From: Acidobacteriota bacterium
GTDB taxonomy: Bacteria; Acidobacteriota; Thermoanaerobaculia; Multivoradales; J023
Length of the DNA: 64,000 nucleotides
Assembly: GCA_029263395.1 (NCBI GenBank)
Contig: JAJCXO010000104.1
Coordinates: 1 to 64,000, forward strand
Direction of reading: 5' to 3'
The notes beneath the pieces are model-generated. The model had not been told where the DNA came from. It ran no database searches and saw nothing but the letters and a program-made list of their open reading frames with translations. Positions 34,114 through 42,498 of this stretch are shown here, one piece after another (position 1 is the stretch's first letter; each line of letters opens with the position of its first letter). Position numbers and translations under genes: made by a program.

Positions 34114-36573
34114 CTACCAGGCCCCTGTCAACGGCTGGTCGCCGGTCAAACCGAAGCTGTAACCGAGATCTGTAGCCGGAGTCCAGGTTCCACCTTCGTC
34201 GGCATCCAGCAGGAACACTCGGTTGGCAGGTCGGTAAATACCGATCTCGTCGTCACCATCGCCGTTCCAGTCACCGGCCAGCGGAGTATCCCCCACCAAA
34301 CCCATCAGATACCCGGGGTCAACGCCAGCATTCCACGTGCCGTTCTCATTGAAGTCGACGAGAAAAACGCGGTTGGACGGTCGGTACACGCCGATGTTGT
34401 CATCGCCATCGCCATTCCAGTCACCGATCAAGGGCACATCGCCTACCAAGCCCAGGAGAAAGACCAGATCGGAGCCCACCTCCCAGGTACCGCTCTCGTC
34501 CAGATCCAGGAGAAACAAGCGCGCCGCTGGCCGATACACCCCGATGTCGTCGTCGCCATCGCCATTCCAATCGCCGATCAAGGGCACATCCCCCACAACC
34601 CCCATTTGCGAGCTCGAGTCTGTTGCGGGGGTCCATGTCAGGCTTTCGTCGAGGTCGAGCAGGAACCGACGATCGGCCGGGCGATAGACACCGATGTCGT
34701 CGTCACCATCGCCATTCCAATCACCGACCAGGGGTATGTCGCCCGCAATACCGAACGGCGCTCCGGTATCCGCCGGTGGATTCCAGGTGCCACCGCCATC
34801 TTTGTCCAACAAGAAAAGTCGATTCGCTGGCCGATAGACCCCGATCCGATCAGCCGGACGAGACCCCGACGACCAATCGATGCCGTTCTGTGTCTTGGCC
34901 GTATCCCAGTTGCGATTCAAGTTGCCGCCGATTTCGTCCGCTTCACTATCCAGCTCATCAAAAGCAGTGACGTCTCCCCATACGTTCGCACTATCCAGCC
35001 ATTCGACAATCTCGGTGAATCCAGGCGGATCGATGCCATCCGTATGGAGGTCCCAAAGCGCACGCATCCAATCGATCTCGGTTCCGTAACCGCCCCAGGG
35101 CAGAGGGCAGTTCGCCTCCATAAACCGCTCTACAAAACTGCCATTGGCATCTTCACAATCTACCGTGGGTGTCGAATCATTACCGAACTCGTTCTTATAG
35201 TAATGAAACTGACAATCGGTTTGGTAATGATCATTGAAAACATCAGCGGAGTAAAAGTGAGCAAATCCCTCGCCCAGAGCACAGCGGGCAAATTCTTTAC
35301 TTGCCATCGAATGCTGACCACCGCTAGCTCCACATACAGCATCCCCAAAGTCTTCACAGTTGAGGTCAACCAGCTTGAAGTTGTTGTTGCCGGTCCCGAA
35401 GTCGCCCAGCGCATGCCCCGCCTCGTGGACAATCACGAACTTCTTGAAATGATGATTCCGATGAATGTAGATACGATCTTGAAATCGATCGAATCGGCTG
35501 CCTCCAGCTGCATCGATGGTGTAACGATAGAACTGTGACTGCATTCCACCAGCGTGGCGCCATATCGCATAGGCCGCCGGCATGTAGACATTGAACTCGT
35601 CGAACGCCGCTGCCGCGTTCAGTGTCACATTGAAGGTTCCGTTCGACGCTACGATGTTGGCTGTATGGGAACGGATCAACCCCACACCTTCCTCAACGAC
35701 CTCGACGGTGTTGTTCTGTACCAGGCCTCGACTCTCGATGGTGACTTCGTAAGTTGCGTTGGCCGCCGAACCCGAAAAGTTGCCGGTACACCCGGCACCA
35801 GGATCGCCACTGCCGAGGCCGTCACCGAGAAAGCCCGAAAACAGAAGGTTCCCGCTGCGCCGGACCTCGACTTGAGAACCTCGTGATGTCCTTGCCGTTG
35901 GAAAATTATTGGTCCAGTAAGCCTCACCCACACCGCTGTCTGTGAATGTCGAAACTTGATTGATACACAACTTCAGCAAGTTGCCTTCGGCTGCGTCATC
36001 GACATTCGCCCTCTTCGAAACCAATGCCGGTCCGGTCGCTGCATGACCTGGTTCGCCAAGGCGACCGTCCTCGTGCTGGCGAGCGGCTATTTGCCACCCA
36101 CCTGGGGCCGACTGAAAGCGGAGGCGAACGACCTGGGGCACGGTCTCCTCATGAGTTTCGGAGTACTCGAGTTTCAACGTGAGTAGGATATCTCCGGGCA
36201 CTGCGAGCGGCTGGGTTGGCAAGCGAAGCAGGTCGACTGGAATGTTCAGGACCGTGGCCACACCCGGTTCCACTGGCACGGTTCGAAGGTCCTCCAGCGT
36301 CCGGAGTTCGAGCTCGCTGAACACGGTCGCGGTGACGGTCGCCAAACCTGCTGTTGCATGAGTGCTCGTGAATGTCAGTTGGATCGTCGGCCGATTCGCC
36401 AGGTATCGATCGCTGACAACGGCCACATCCAGATCCTCGACTTTGGATTCGGATGGAGTAATCAAACAAACATTGCCAGAAGGCTCTGCGGCGGGCGTTT
36501 CCGCCTGAGCGGAGATCAGGCTCGAGTCGACAACGAGGCCGAATACGATGACAAGGCGGAAAATATTCTTCAC
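34114..36573 (-). CDS. Secreted metalloprotease-like protein with FG-GAP-type repeats
   Basis: An 819-residue secreted protein. A signal peptide 'MKNIFRLVIVFGLVVDSSLISAQA' leads a long beta-rich region. A zinc-binding HEAGH sits in 'KFVIVHEAGHALGDFG', with catalytic Glu present. The C-terminal quarter has about five repeats of some 65 residues, each with 'GDWNGDGDDDIGVYRP' (calcium-binding FG-GAP/VCBS-like loops). Protease activity is likely but I cannot assign a family. It lies between two 75-bp direct repeats and may have arrived as a unit. Confidence 0.75.
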   Translation of the reverse strand: MKNIFRLVIVFGLVVDSSLISAQAETPAAEPSGNVCLITPSESKVEDLDVAVVSDRYLANRPTIQLTFTSTHATAGLATVTATVFSELELRTLEDLRTVPVEPGVATVLNIPVDLLRLPTQPLAVPGDILLTLKLEYSETHEETVPQVVRLRFQSAPGGWQIAARQHEDGRLGEPGHAATGPALVSKRANVDDAAEGNLLKLCINQVSTFTDSGVGEAYWTNNFPTARTSRGSQVEVRRSGNLLFSGFLGDGLGSGDPGAGCTGNFSGSAANATYEVTIESRGLVQNNTVEVVEEGVGLIRSHTANIVASNGTFNVTLNAAAAFDEFNVYMPAAYAIWRHAGGMQSQFYRYTIDAAGGSRFDRFQDRIYIHRNHHFKKFVIVHEAGHALGDFGTGNNNFKLVDLNCEDFGDAVCGASGGQHSMASKEFARCALGEGFAHFYSADVFNDHYQTDCQFHYYKNEFGNDSTPTVDCEDANGSFVERFMEANCPLPWGGYGTEIDWMRALWDLHTDGIDPPGFTEIVEWLDSANVWGDVTAFDELDSEADEIGGNLNRNWDTAKTQNGIDWSSGSRPADRIGVYRPANRLFLLDKDGGGTWNPPADTGAPFGIAGDIPLVGDWNGDGDDDIGVYRPADRRFLLDLDESLTWTPATDSSSQMGVVGDVPLIGDWNGDGDDDIGVYRPAARLFLLDLDESGTWEVGSDLVFLLGLVGDVPLIGDWNGDGDDNIGVYRPSNRVFLVDFNENGTWNAGVDPGYLMGLVGDTPLAGDWNGDGDDEIGIYRPANRVFLLDADEGGTWTPATDLGYSFGLTGDQPLTGAW

Positions 36574-36696
36574 GGTGCCTCCCTGGAAAACCTCAAAAGA
36601 ACTTCAAAAAGGGACAGGTAGCGTCGAACGACTCGTCCATCAAGGTGAGACTTGAACACTAGTGTCGCGGTCATGCTAAGTCAAGAGGATTCATCA

Positions 36697-36790
36697 CCAT
36701 CGAGATCGAGTCGACTCGTCGGTGGGTCAAACGCTACAACCGTGGCATCGACGCCTGAGAGATGCTTCGGTCTCTATCTCGGCGAACGCT
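36697..36790 (+). pseudogene. Duplicated 3' fragment of the AAA/DUF4143 ATPase gene
   Basis: The bases closely match parts of 37970-38080 in the downstream ATPase gene (shared ATCGAGATC, GTCGACTCGTCGGTGGG, AAACGCTACAACCG and TTCGGTCTCTATCTCGG), with an internal deletion of about 25 bases. It is non-functional. Confidence 0.75.
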
Positions 36791-36808
36791 GAGGTAGAGA
36801 CCGGCCCA

Positions 36809-36873
36809 CGACGCAACGGCACGACGCAACGGCACGACGCAACGACACGACGCAACGGCACGACGCAACGACA
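36809..36873. repeat. 13-bp tandem repeat, five copies
   Basis: The unit CGACGCAACGGCA occurs five times in a row, with GACA replacing GGCA in two copies. It lies directly after the ATPase remnant. Confidence 0.85.
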
Positions 36874-36893
36874 CTGGCAGCCGAGTGGCAACT

Positions 36894-36967
36894 ACCGCCA
36901 TTCCAGGTCTCAGAGGCAAGCAGACTGAGGGTCTTGTTCCTCGGAAGCACCGGCGCCGGGTTGACGA
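36894..36967. repeat. 75-bp direct repeat (right copy)
   Basis: Right-hand partner of 34038-34112, immediately upstream of the ATPase gene at 36998. Confidence 0.65.
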
Positions 36968-36997
36968 GCTTTTGCCTCTCAACATGGCAAAATTCGG

Positions 36998-38161
36998 GTG
37001 AAATTGCCACCTATGTATACACGTTTACTCGGGACACCTCGCCAGTCGATCTTCCTCTTCGGGCCTAGAGGCACGGGAAAGTCGACTTGGATTCACGATC
37101 GATTTCCCGACGCAACGACTTACGATCTGTTGGACACTAGCGAAACTCTTCGTCTGACCCGAGAGCCGGGGGCCCTGTATCGAGAGTTGGTCACGCTGCC
37201 ACCAGAGAGCTGGGTGATCATTGACGAAGTGCAGAAGGTGCCTGCGCTGCTGAACGAAGTGCATCGCCTAATGGAAACCCGCCGGCTCCGATTTATTCTG
37301 TCCGGATCCAGTGCTCTGAAGATCCGTCAGGGTGGCGCCAACCTGCTGGCCGGCCGCGCAATCACGACCTCCATGTTCCCACTGGTCGCGGCAGAGCGAG
37401 ATTTCCAACTGGATCTCGATCACTCCTTACGTTACGGCTCTCTCCCGATGGCGGTCACCGGCCACGATCCTGCGGGCTATTTACGAAGCTACGCTGAGAC
37501 TTACCTCGTTCAGGAAATCAGGGCCGAGGCCTTGACCCGCAATCTGGGCTCGTTCTCGCGATTTCTCGAGATCGCCGCACGCCAAAACGGTCAGGTCACC
37601 AATGCCTCGGCAATCAGCCGCGACGCTGACATCCATCGCAACACCGTGCAGAACCACTTCGGCATCCTCGTCGATACTCTAATCGGGTCTTGGTTGCCGG
37701 CTTGGAAGCTGAAGTCGGCCACTAAACAAGTCCAGCAGAGCAAGTTTTTCTTCTTTGACTCCGGCGTCGCCCGCGCCTTGACGGGTCGCCAGGCATATCC
37801 ACCTACCTCCGAGGAACTGGGGCCCCTGCTGGAAACCCTAGTACTGCAGGAGCTGCGGGCATTTCTTAGCTACACTGGCCGTCACTATCCACTGTACTTT
37901 TGGCGCACTTACGACGGTGCGGAGGTGGACCTCCTCTTTGAGACCAGCGACGGATTCATCGCCATCGAGATCAAGTCGACTCGTCGGTGGGACAAACGCT
38001 ACAACCGCGGGCTTCGACGCCTAAGAAGCGACCTAGGGGCAAATCGCACCAAGTGTTTCGGTCTCTATCTCGGTGAACGAAGTGCTCTTTGGGACGACAT
38101 TCGAGTGTTGCCAGCGCTCGAGTTTCTCCGTCTGCTTTGGAACGAAGAGATCGCTTGCTGA
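36998..38161 (+). CDS. AAA_14 / DUF4143 ATP-binding protein (second copy of family)
   Basis: A 387-residue protein. Walker A 'GPRGTGKSTW', Walker B 'WVIIDEVQ' and sensor 'LSGSSALK' lie in the N-terminal half. The DUF4143 half ends in 'AEVDLLFETSDGFIAIEIKST' (D...E-x-K, nuclease-like). It starts at GTG 36998; the ATG at 37013 is an alternative. It is only distantly similar to the gene at 18195. Part of its 3' end is duplicated upstream, which shows recent local rearrangement. Biological role unknown. Confidence 0.88.
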   Translation: MKLPPMYTRLLGTPRQSIFLFGPRGTGKSTWIHDRFPDATTYDLLDTSETLRLTREPGALYRELVTLPPESWVIIDEVQKVPALLNEVHRLMETRRLRFILSGSSALKIRQGGANLLAGRAITTSMFPLVAAERDFQLDLDHSLRYGSLPMAVTGHDPAGYLRSYAETYLVQEIRAEALTRNLGSFSRFLEIAARQNGQVTNASAISRDADIHRNTVQNHFGILVDTLIGSWLPAWKLKSATKQVQQSKFFFFDSGVARALTGRQAYPPTSEELGPLLETLVLQELRAFLSYTGRHYPLYFWRTYDGAEVDLLFETSDGFIAIEIKSTRRWDKRYNRGLRRLRSDLGANRTKCFGLYLGERSALWDDIRVLPALEFLRLLWNEEIAC

Positions 38162-38175
38162 ACGGGTTGGCCACC

Positions 38176-38802
38176 CTAGGGCACCTGCCACAGGACTTGC
38201 CCTTCAGCGTTGTAGATCGACAACTTGGCTGCCCCCGTGGCGTCCCGATGTAAACGCAGCACGGTGGCGTTCGGGCCAGGGCCGGCCGCCCATAGGCAGG
38301 GGGTTCCTGGCTGGCCCACCACCAGGTTGCCGTCGGCTTGGAAGCTCGCGAGGTATCCGGTGCACGTCGTCCAGGTGTCGGTGGACCAAGTCGGCTGCCA
38401 CAGGCCGTTGACAGTTTCGTAAAGCACGAAGTTACCGTCGCTATGCAACACGGCTTGGGCATCTGGGATCCGCAGGCCGTCTCCGTAATGAAATTGCGTT
38501 CCGGGCACGGTCAGGCTGCGACCGGCTGGCACCGGCGAATAGGCCATCCAGATCGGCGAACCCGAGGCATCTTCCACCACTATCTGGGCCGGATCGCCGA
38601 GAAACCCTTGCCGCAGCACGAACCGCTCTCCGGGTACTCCGAGAGACCAACACTCCTCGGCCCCTCCCGGGATCAATGCCAACTTGGCTAAACACAGCTG
38701 GACATCGAACTCAACGGAAGAGGTGTATTTTTCGATTGAGGCTTGACAAGCCGTCACACCTAGAAGGCACTTGTTTTGGCGTGGCGGCACGGTGCCGGGC
38801 AC
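38176..38802 (-). CDS. Bulb-type (GNA-like) lectin-domain protein, N-terminus probably lost
   Basis: A 208-codon reading. 'AVLHSDGNFVLYETVNGLWQPTWST' and 'ASFQADGNLVVGQPGTPCLW' are B_lectin repeats with the QxDxNxVxY-type mannose-binding pattern, partly degenerate. A third repeat may be around 'AKLSIYNAEGQVLW'. There is no signal peptide and the N-terminal codons lie in a GGTGCCGGGCAC motif and the edge of array C. The secreted N-terminus was probably replaced. Confidence 0.6.
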   Translation of the reverse strand: MPGTVPPRQNKCLLGVTACQASIEKYTSSVEFDVQLCLAKLALIPGGAEECWSLGVPGERFVLRQGFLGDPAQIVVEDASGSPIWMAYSPVPAGRSLTVPGTQFHYGDGLRIPDAQAVLHSDGNFVLYETVNGLWQPTWSTDTWTTCTGYLASFQADGNLVVGQPGTPCLWAAGPGPNATVLRLHRDATGAAKLSIYNAEGQVLWQVP

Positions 38803-39600
38803 TTGTTTTGGCGGATCGAGGCTCGATCCGAGTCTCGATTACCGGCCGGGACCCCAATCGCTGCTCGATTGGGGTCCCGTGCACCGCCGTTGAGGCAAAA
38901 CGAGGGTCGATTCGGCTGTTTGACGATCCGGACGAGGTCAAACGATGGTCGTTTGAAGGGTCCGACGCGGAGTTATTGTCAAAAAGAGGGGCGATTGGAC
39001 TCGATGACAAGCCTCAGGACACGGATCGACGGTCGATTGGCGGTCCCGGCGATGCTCCAGACCCGGATCGAGCCTCGATTTGCCTTTTTGCAGCTTTCAG
39101 GAGCGCGATCGACCCTCGTTTGGGGGTCTCAGGAGTTGCCGGCACCTCAAACGAGGATGAGTTGATCTTTCTGTCCCCAGCCAAGCTCGGATCGACCCTC
39201 GTGTTCCTTGGGTGACGAGCCCTCGGCCTGGAATCGAGCGTCGGGCTCAACGTGAGCAAGGTTTTTTCGAGAATAGGGCAAAGACTGCCGCCGATGCTCG
39301 AACATCGATCGAGATCTTGAGGAAAATGAGCGAGGCACTCCATCGACCTGGTGGTTCGGCGGAGGGTCCGTTCGACGAGCTCGTGGCTGAGATCGGGCAT
39401 GGCCAGAATTGGTATCGTGAAGTGCTTAGCGAAGCGGAACAAACGGTCGAGCAGAAGCTTGGGATATCTTCTTCGCTCGGGAAATCAAGTTGCCACAGGT
39501 GACCGGGAAACCCGCGGTGCCCTAGACGCTCGCCCTACCCTGGCCAGCCGCTCGACGGCATCCGCTGCATTTCACTCGAACCTATGTTGAGGAAGATCGG
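38803..39600. other. Repeat-filled region without a clear gene
   Basis: About 800 bp. Array C occupies 38810-39250. From 39250 to 39600 short frames exist on both strands, for example a 50-residue 'KMSEALHRPGGSAEGPFDELVAEIG' on the plus strand, but none is convincing. Confidence 0.55.
38810..39250. repeat. Palindromic repeat array C (42 bp period, 11 units)
   Basis: Centres lie at 38821, 38863, 38905, 38947, 38989, 39031, 39073, 39114, 39156, 39197 and 39239, steps of 42 or 41 bp. Most units have arms around a three-base loop: ATCGA-NNN-TCGAT, or TCAAACGA-TGG-TCGTTTGA. The unit at 38863 has 13-bp arms around a five-base loop. Arm sequences change from unit to unit while pairing is often kept. 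The minus strand reads as 14-residue repeats of the type 'TRIEPRSA'. Confidence 0.8.
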
Positions 39601-40605
39601 ATGTCCGTTTCCATATTGATCGTCGGAAGTACCGGTGAAGAAGATGGTGTCAGCACCCGACTCGCGGGTCGGGCACTGTTGTGGGGACTCGAGCAACGCG
39701 GCATTGGGTGGGACGTCTACCAGCCGCGGACCGGGCCAGTGCCTGATCTAAGCGTCTATGACGCGATCTTGTGTTGGTCGCACCGCATCTACCGAACGGA
39801 CGACTATTTCTTCGGGGCTCAGGAGATCGAAGCGCAGGCGCACGCCCTCGGCAAACCCGTGATCAACAGCGTCCAGCGCTCCCGTAGCCGCCATTCCGAC
39901 TTCCTCACGACCTGGCACGAGCACGGAATCCCCTGCGCTAGATGTCAACACTTCGACGACTTCGAAGACATCCGGATGGACGCCCCGATGCTTCTGCGTC
40001 GCGACGGCCTGCACCAGGGGAAGGACCTCTTCTTCGCCCCAACGTTAAGAGAAGCGCGGCAGACCATCCAGACTCGGCAAGCGGACAGTACAAAAGAGAA
40101 TCTAGACCTGGCGGTCGAATTCATCGACGTGCGCGATGAGCAGGGCCGCTACAACAAATATCGCAGCCTGGTCATCGGCGAACGGCTCATCCCGTATCAC
40201 GTGTTGGTTTCCGACCACTGGTTGGTGAACTACCACGGTAGCTTCCATGCCGACGAAACGGCTATGCGCTGCGGCGAGGCCTTCGTCCGCGAAGGGGAAC
40301 TCAATGTCGCCGAGGTGCTCGCGGCGGCTCGTTGGACCGGAGCCGATATCCTCGCCCTCGACTACGCCAAGCGCCCGGATGGACGTTACGTGTTCTGGGA
40401 GGCCAATCGGCATTTCTTGATGCTCGAGGATTATGGCGAGAACCAGAGTGACGAGTACGCGAAGGCGACGGGACATACCGGCGACGGACGCGACAAGATG
40501 CTCGAAGCCTTCGGGCTGGCGCTCGGTGAGCTGGTGCATGACCGGGCGACGGCGGAGCGCTCACCGATGAGGCGGCAGACCATCGAGTCGACAAGCTGCT
40601 CCTAG
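39601..40605 (+). CDS. ATP-grasp-like protein
   Basis: A 334-residue soluble protein. The N-terminal Rossmann-like part has 'ILIVGSTGEEDGVSTRLAGRALLWGLEQRG'. A central region carries 'PMLLRRDGLHQGKDLFF' (likely nucleotide-binding Lys/Arg loop), 'LDLAVEFIDVRDEQGRYNKYRSLVIGERLIPYHVL', and a C-terminal 'ADILALDYAKRPDGRYVFWEANRHF' where D, E and N are in the ATP-grasp Mg-binding order. The substrate is unknown. It starts at ATG 39601 after GAGGAAG. Confidence 0.7.
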   Translation: MSVSILIVGSTGEEDGVSTRLAGRALLWGLEQRGIGWDVYQPRTGPVPDLSVYDAILCWSHRIYRTDDYFFGAQEIEAQAHALGKPVINSVQRSRSRHSDFLTTWHEHGIPCARCQHFDDFEDIRMDAPMLLRRDGLHQGKDLFFAPTLREARQTIQTRQADSTKENLDLAVEFIDVRDEQGRYNKYRSLVIGERLIPYHVLVSDHWLVNYHGSFHADETAMRCGEAFVREGELNVAEVLAAARWTGADILALDYAKRPDGRYVFWEANRHFLMLEDYGENQSDEYAKATGHTGDGRDKMLEAFGLALGELVHDRATAERSPMRRQTIESTSCS

Positions 40606-40635
40606 TCTCCAAGGGTCAAACGCTAGAATGTCAAG

Positions 40636-41598
40636 ATGCCGGACTCCTCGTCGCCAACCCAACCCATCACAGACGACATAGCGCTGCCCAAGCAGCCGGC
40701 GATCAGCCAGACGACAATTCATGGTTGGTGGTCGGTTGGAGTGGGGTTGCCTGTGGTTGCGGCTGGAATCTGGCTCAGTGCACTTTCGCTCGACTGGATC
40801 CCGACACCGGACGATAGGTTTGGTGTGCCCCGGCAGGTCACGGCACTGCTCGGTGTGTCGTTTGCACTCTGTGGGCTGAGCCTGATGGTCAACGGTATCG
40901 TCGGCCTGGTGCGCCGAGCACGGATGGCTGCTGTGGCGGGAGCCCCTTGGGCGCTCGATTATGCCTGGGACTCTCAGGGTATCCGGAGCCGCAGCTCATT
41001 CTGGCGCAATGTGATGGGCATTGTCTTGACCAGCGTTTTCCTGGTGCCGTTCAACGGGTTGATGCTGTCTCCAACTCCCGGCGATCCGTTGTCGTCGAGC
41101 GTTGGAGGGTTTATGACGCTCATCATCCTGTTCTTTGATCTCTTGATTGTGGTCTCCCTGGTCTACACCTTTTATCTAGCGGCGAAGGACTGGAAGTACG
41201 GTCGCAGCTTCTTGCAGTTCCGGCGCTTTCCTTTTTTCTTGGGAGAGCCTCTCGAAGCCGATCTTCAGATCGAGAAACCAGGCGCTGTTCCGTTCTCGGT
41301 GTGCGCCACGTTACGCTTCATCGAGGAGCGTTTCGAGAAACAACAGCGTGGGTCCAACCAAGCCTCTGTGGTGGTGTCGTATCAGGTGTATGCGGTGTCA
41401 GCTCTGCTGCCAGGCCTGGCGAAGCCGCAACATCGAGGCACAAGTCTCAGAGTGTCGTTCCCGTTGCCGGAGGGAGATCAGTACGAAACCGGCCTCGGTG
41501 AACGGCCCGCAAAGTACTGGGAGCTCACGGCAACATCGGACAACCCGGAGGTCGACTACCGCGCAGCGTTCCTGGTGCCGGTCTACGCTCGAGAATGA
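40636..41598 (+). CDS. Membrane protein of unknown function
   Basis: A 320-residue protein with four predicted membrane segments: 'VGVGLPVVAAGIWLSALSL', 'VTALLGVSFALCGLSLMVNGIVGLV', 'VMGIVLTSVFLVPFNGLML' and 'LIILFFDLLIVVSLVYTFYLAA'. A soluble C-terminal beta domain of about 130 residues follows. The plan recalls DUF3592-like proteins but similarity is weak. It begins 30 bp after the ATP-grasp gene and may share its transcript. Confidence 0.7.
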   Translation: MPDSSSPTQPITDDIALPKQPAISQTTIHGWWSVGVGLPVVAAGIWLSALSLDWIPTPDDRFGVPRQVTALLGVSFALCGLSLMVNGIVGLVRRARMAAVAGAPWALDYAWDSQGIRSRSSFWRNVMGIVLTSVFLVPFNGLMLSPTPGDPLSSSVGGFMTLIILFFDLLIVVSLVYTFYLAAKDWKYGRSFLQFRRFPFFLGEPLEADLQIEKPGAVPFSVCATLRFIEERFEKQQRGSNQASVVVSYQVYAVSALLPGLAKPQHRGTSLRVSFPLPEGDQYETGLGERPAKYWELTATSDNPEVDYRAAFLVPVYARE

Positions 41599-41627
41599 CC
41601 TGACGTGATTTGAGAACCCTTCAAACC

Positions 41628-41656
41628 TTGACAAGTCGCTTGACGCACCGTATTGT
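41628..41656 (+). promoter_or_regulatory. Sigma-70 promoter of the MarR gene
   Basis: TTGACA (41628-41633), 17 bases, then TATTGT (41651-41656). Both boxes and spacing are near consensus. The predicted start falls inside the operator-like TTAGCAGTCCTAA. Confidence 0.75.
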
Positions 41657-41673
41657 TTAGCAGTCCTAACTAA
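41657..41673 (+). promoter_or_regulatory. Probable MarR operator (site 1)
   Basis: TTAGCAGTCCTAACTAA directly after the -10 box. The TTAG.AGTCCT core reappears twice upstream of the next gene (42411 and 42456), consistent with autoregulation. Confidence 0.6.
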
Positions 41674-41696
41674 GCACCTCGCAGCCGAGCGCCTCC

Positions 41697-42365
41697 ATGA
41701 GCGACAACTACTTCGACCTCCACAACGATTCTCTGGCACGCCGCATTGCCGGCGGTCTGGCCAAGTTGGGTACGGCTTTGCGTCACCAGGCGTGGCGTCA
41801 GGGCTCGCCCAAGGGTCTGACGCCGACTCAGGGGCAGATCTTGACGATCCTACGTACACGACCCGGAGCAACCCTGGCAGAGGTTTCGGAAGCACTGGCG
41901 GTGCGGCCGGCAACGGCCAGCGGGGCGGTCGCAACTCTGGAGTCCAAGGGCTTGGTCAAGAAGACTCGGCGCCCCGGGGATGCGCGGGTACTGTCTCTCC
42001 TGCTCACCGCCGAAGGTGAACACATCGCCGCGGAAGCGACGCAGTGGCCTGACTTTCTGGTTGACGCCATCGATGATCTCGAGGGTGAGGAGCGCCAGGT
42101 CTTGCTGCGTGCAATCCTGGGGATGGTCCGCGCCCTGCAGCGACGCGGCGAGATTCCAATCTCCCAGATGTGCCTGAGTTGTCACTACTTCCAACCCCAC
42201 GTCCACCAGGATGTGCTGCGACCCCACCACTGCGGGTTCGTCAACGCGCCCTTCGGGGATCGCGATCTCCGCTTGGAGTGTCCCGACCACGAGCCGGCGG
42301 ACGAAACCAAGGTCAACGCGGCCTGGGCTGCCTTCTCCAGCGCTCCACCAGCTTCCACACCCTGA
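41697..42365 (+). CDS. MarR-family regulator with Cys/His-rich C-terminus
   Basis: A 222-residue protein. Residues 15-150 are a winged helix of the MarR type ('LTPTQGQILTILRTRPGATLAEVSEALAVRPATASGAVATLESKGLVKKTRRPGDARVLSLLLTAEG'). The C-terminal 60 residues contain 'CLSCHYFQPHVHQDVLRPHHCGF' and 'LECPDHEPADE', a likely metal site (Cys/His cluster). The extension suggests sensing of a metal or redox signal. Operator-like repeats at its own promoter and before the downstream gene point to control of both. Confidence 0.88.
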   Translation: MSDNYFDLHNDSLARRIAGGLAKLGTALRHQAWRQGSPKGLTPTQGQILTILRTRPGATLAEVSEALAVRPATASGAVATLESKGLVKKTRRPGDARVLSLLLTAEGEHIAAEATQWPDFLVDAIDDLEGEERQVLLRAILGMVRALQRRGEIPISQMCLSCHYFQPHVHQDVLRPHHCGFVNAPFGDRDLRLECPDHEPADETKVNAAWAAFSSAPPASTP

Positions 42366-42410
42366 CGGTTATCGGTTTCAGCACTGCTACGAACCCTTCC
42401 CGCTAGATAC

Positions 42411-42421
42411 TTAGGAGTCCT
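42411..42421 (+). promoter_or_regulatory. Probable MarR operator (site 2)
   Basis: TTAGGAGTCCT, matching site 1 (TTAGCAGTCCT) at 10 of 11 positions, lies 77 bp before the downstream gene's start. Confidence 0.55.
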
Positions 42422-42451
42422 TATGGAAACTTGAACAAACGATTGGCACGC

Positions 42452-42473
42452 TTAATTAGGAGTCCTCATTAAA
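42452..42473 (+). promoter_or_regulatory. Probable MarR operator (site 3) over a promoter
   Basis: TTAATTAGGAGTCCTCATTAAA carries the same TTAGGAGTCCT core within a longer palindrome. A TTGAAC (42431-42436) lies 16-17 bases upstream of TAATTA, so the site would block the promoter of the secreted-protein gene. Confidence 0.55.
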
Positions 42474-42498
42474 CTCATTTCAGAAAGGTTTTCTACCC

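Larger units (their letters stand above)
36574..36997. other. Intergenic mosaic of gene remnant and repeats
   Basis: This 424-bp gap contains a duplicated 3' fragment of the downstream ATPase gene (36697-36790), five tandem 13-bp units (36809-36873) and the right copy of the 75-bp direct repeat (36894-36967). The rest shows nothing recognisable. Confidence 0.65.

Noticed and set aside
38810-39442. Protein-coding genes in the array region (100- and 142-codon minus-strand frames, several plus-strand frames)
   Set aside because: The frames simply follow the 42-bp period, which has no stop in several frames. I treat them as repeat, though a coding origin of the repeat is possible.
42444-42459. 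Second sigma-54 promoter (TGGCACG) upstream of the MarR-controlled gene
   Set aside because: The -24 half is present but the -12 half reads ATTAG, not TTGC.
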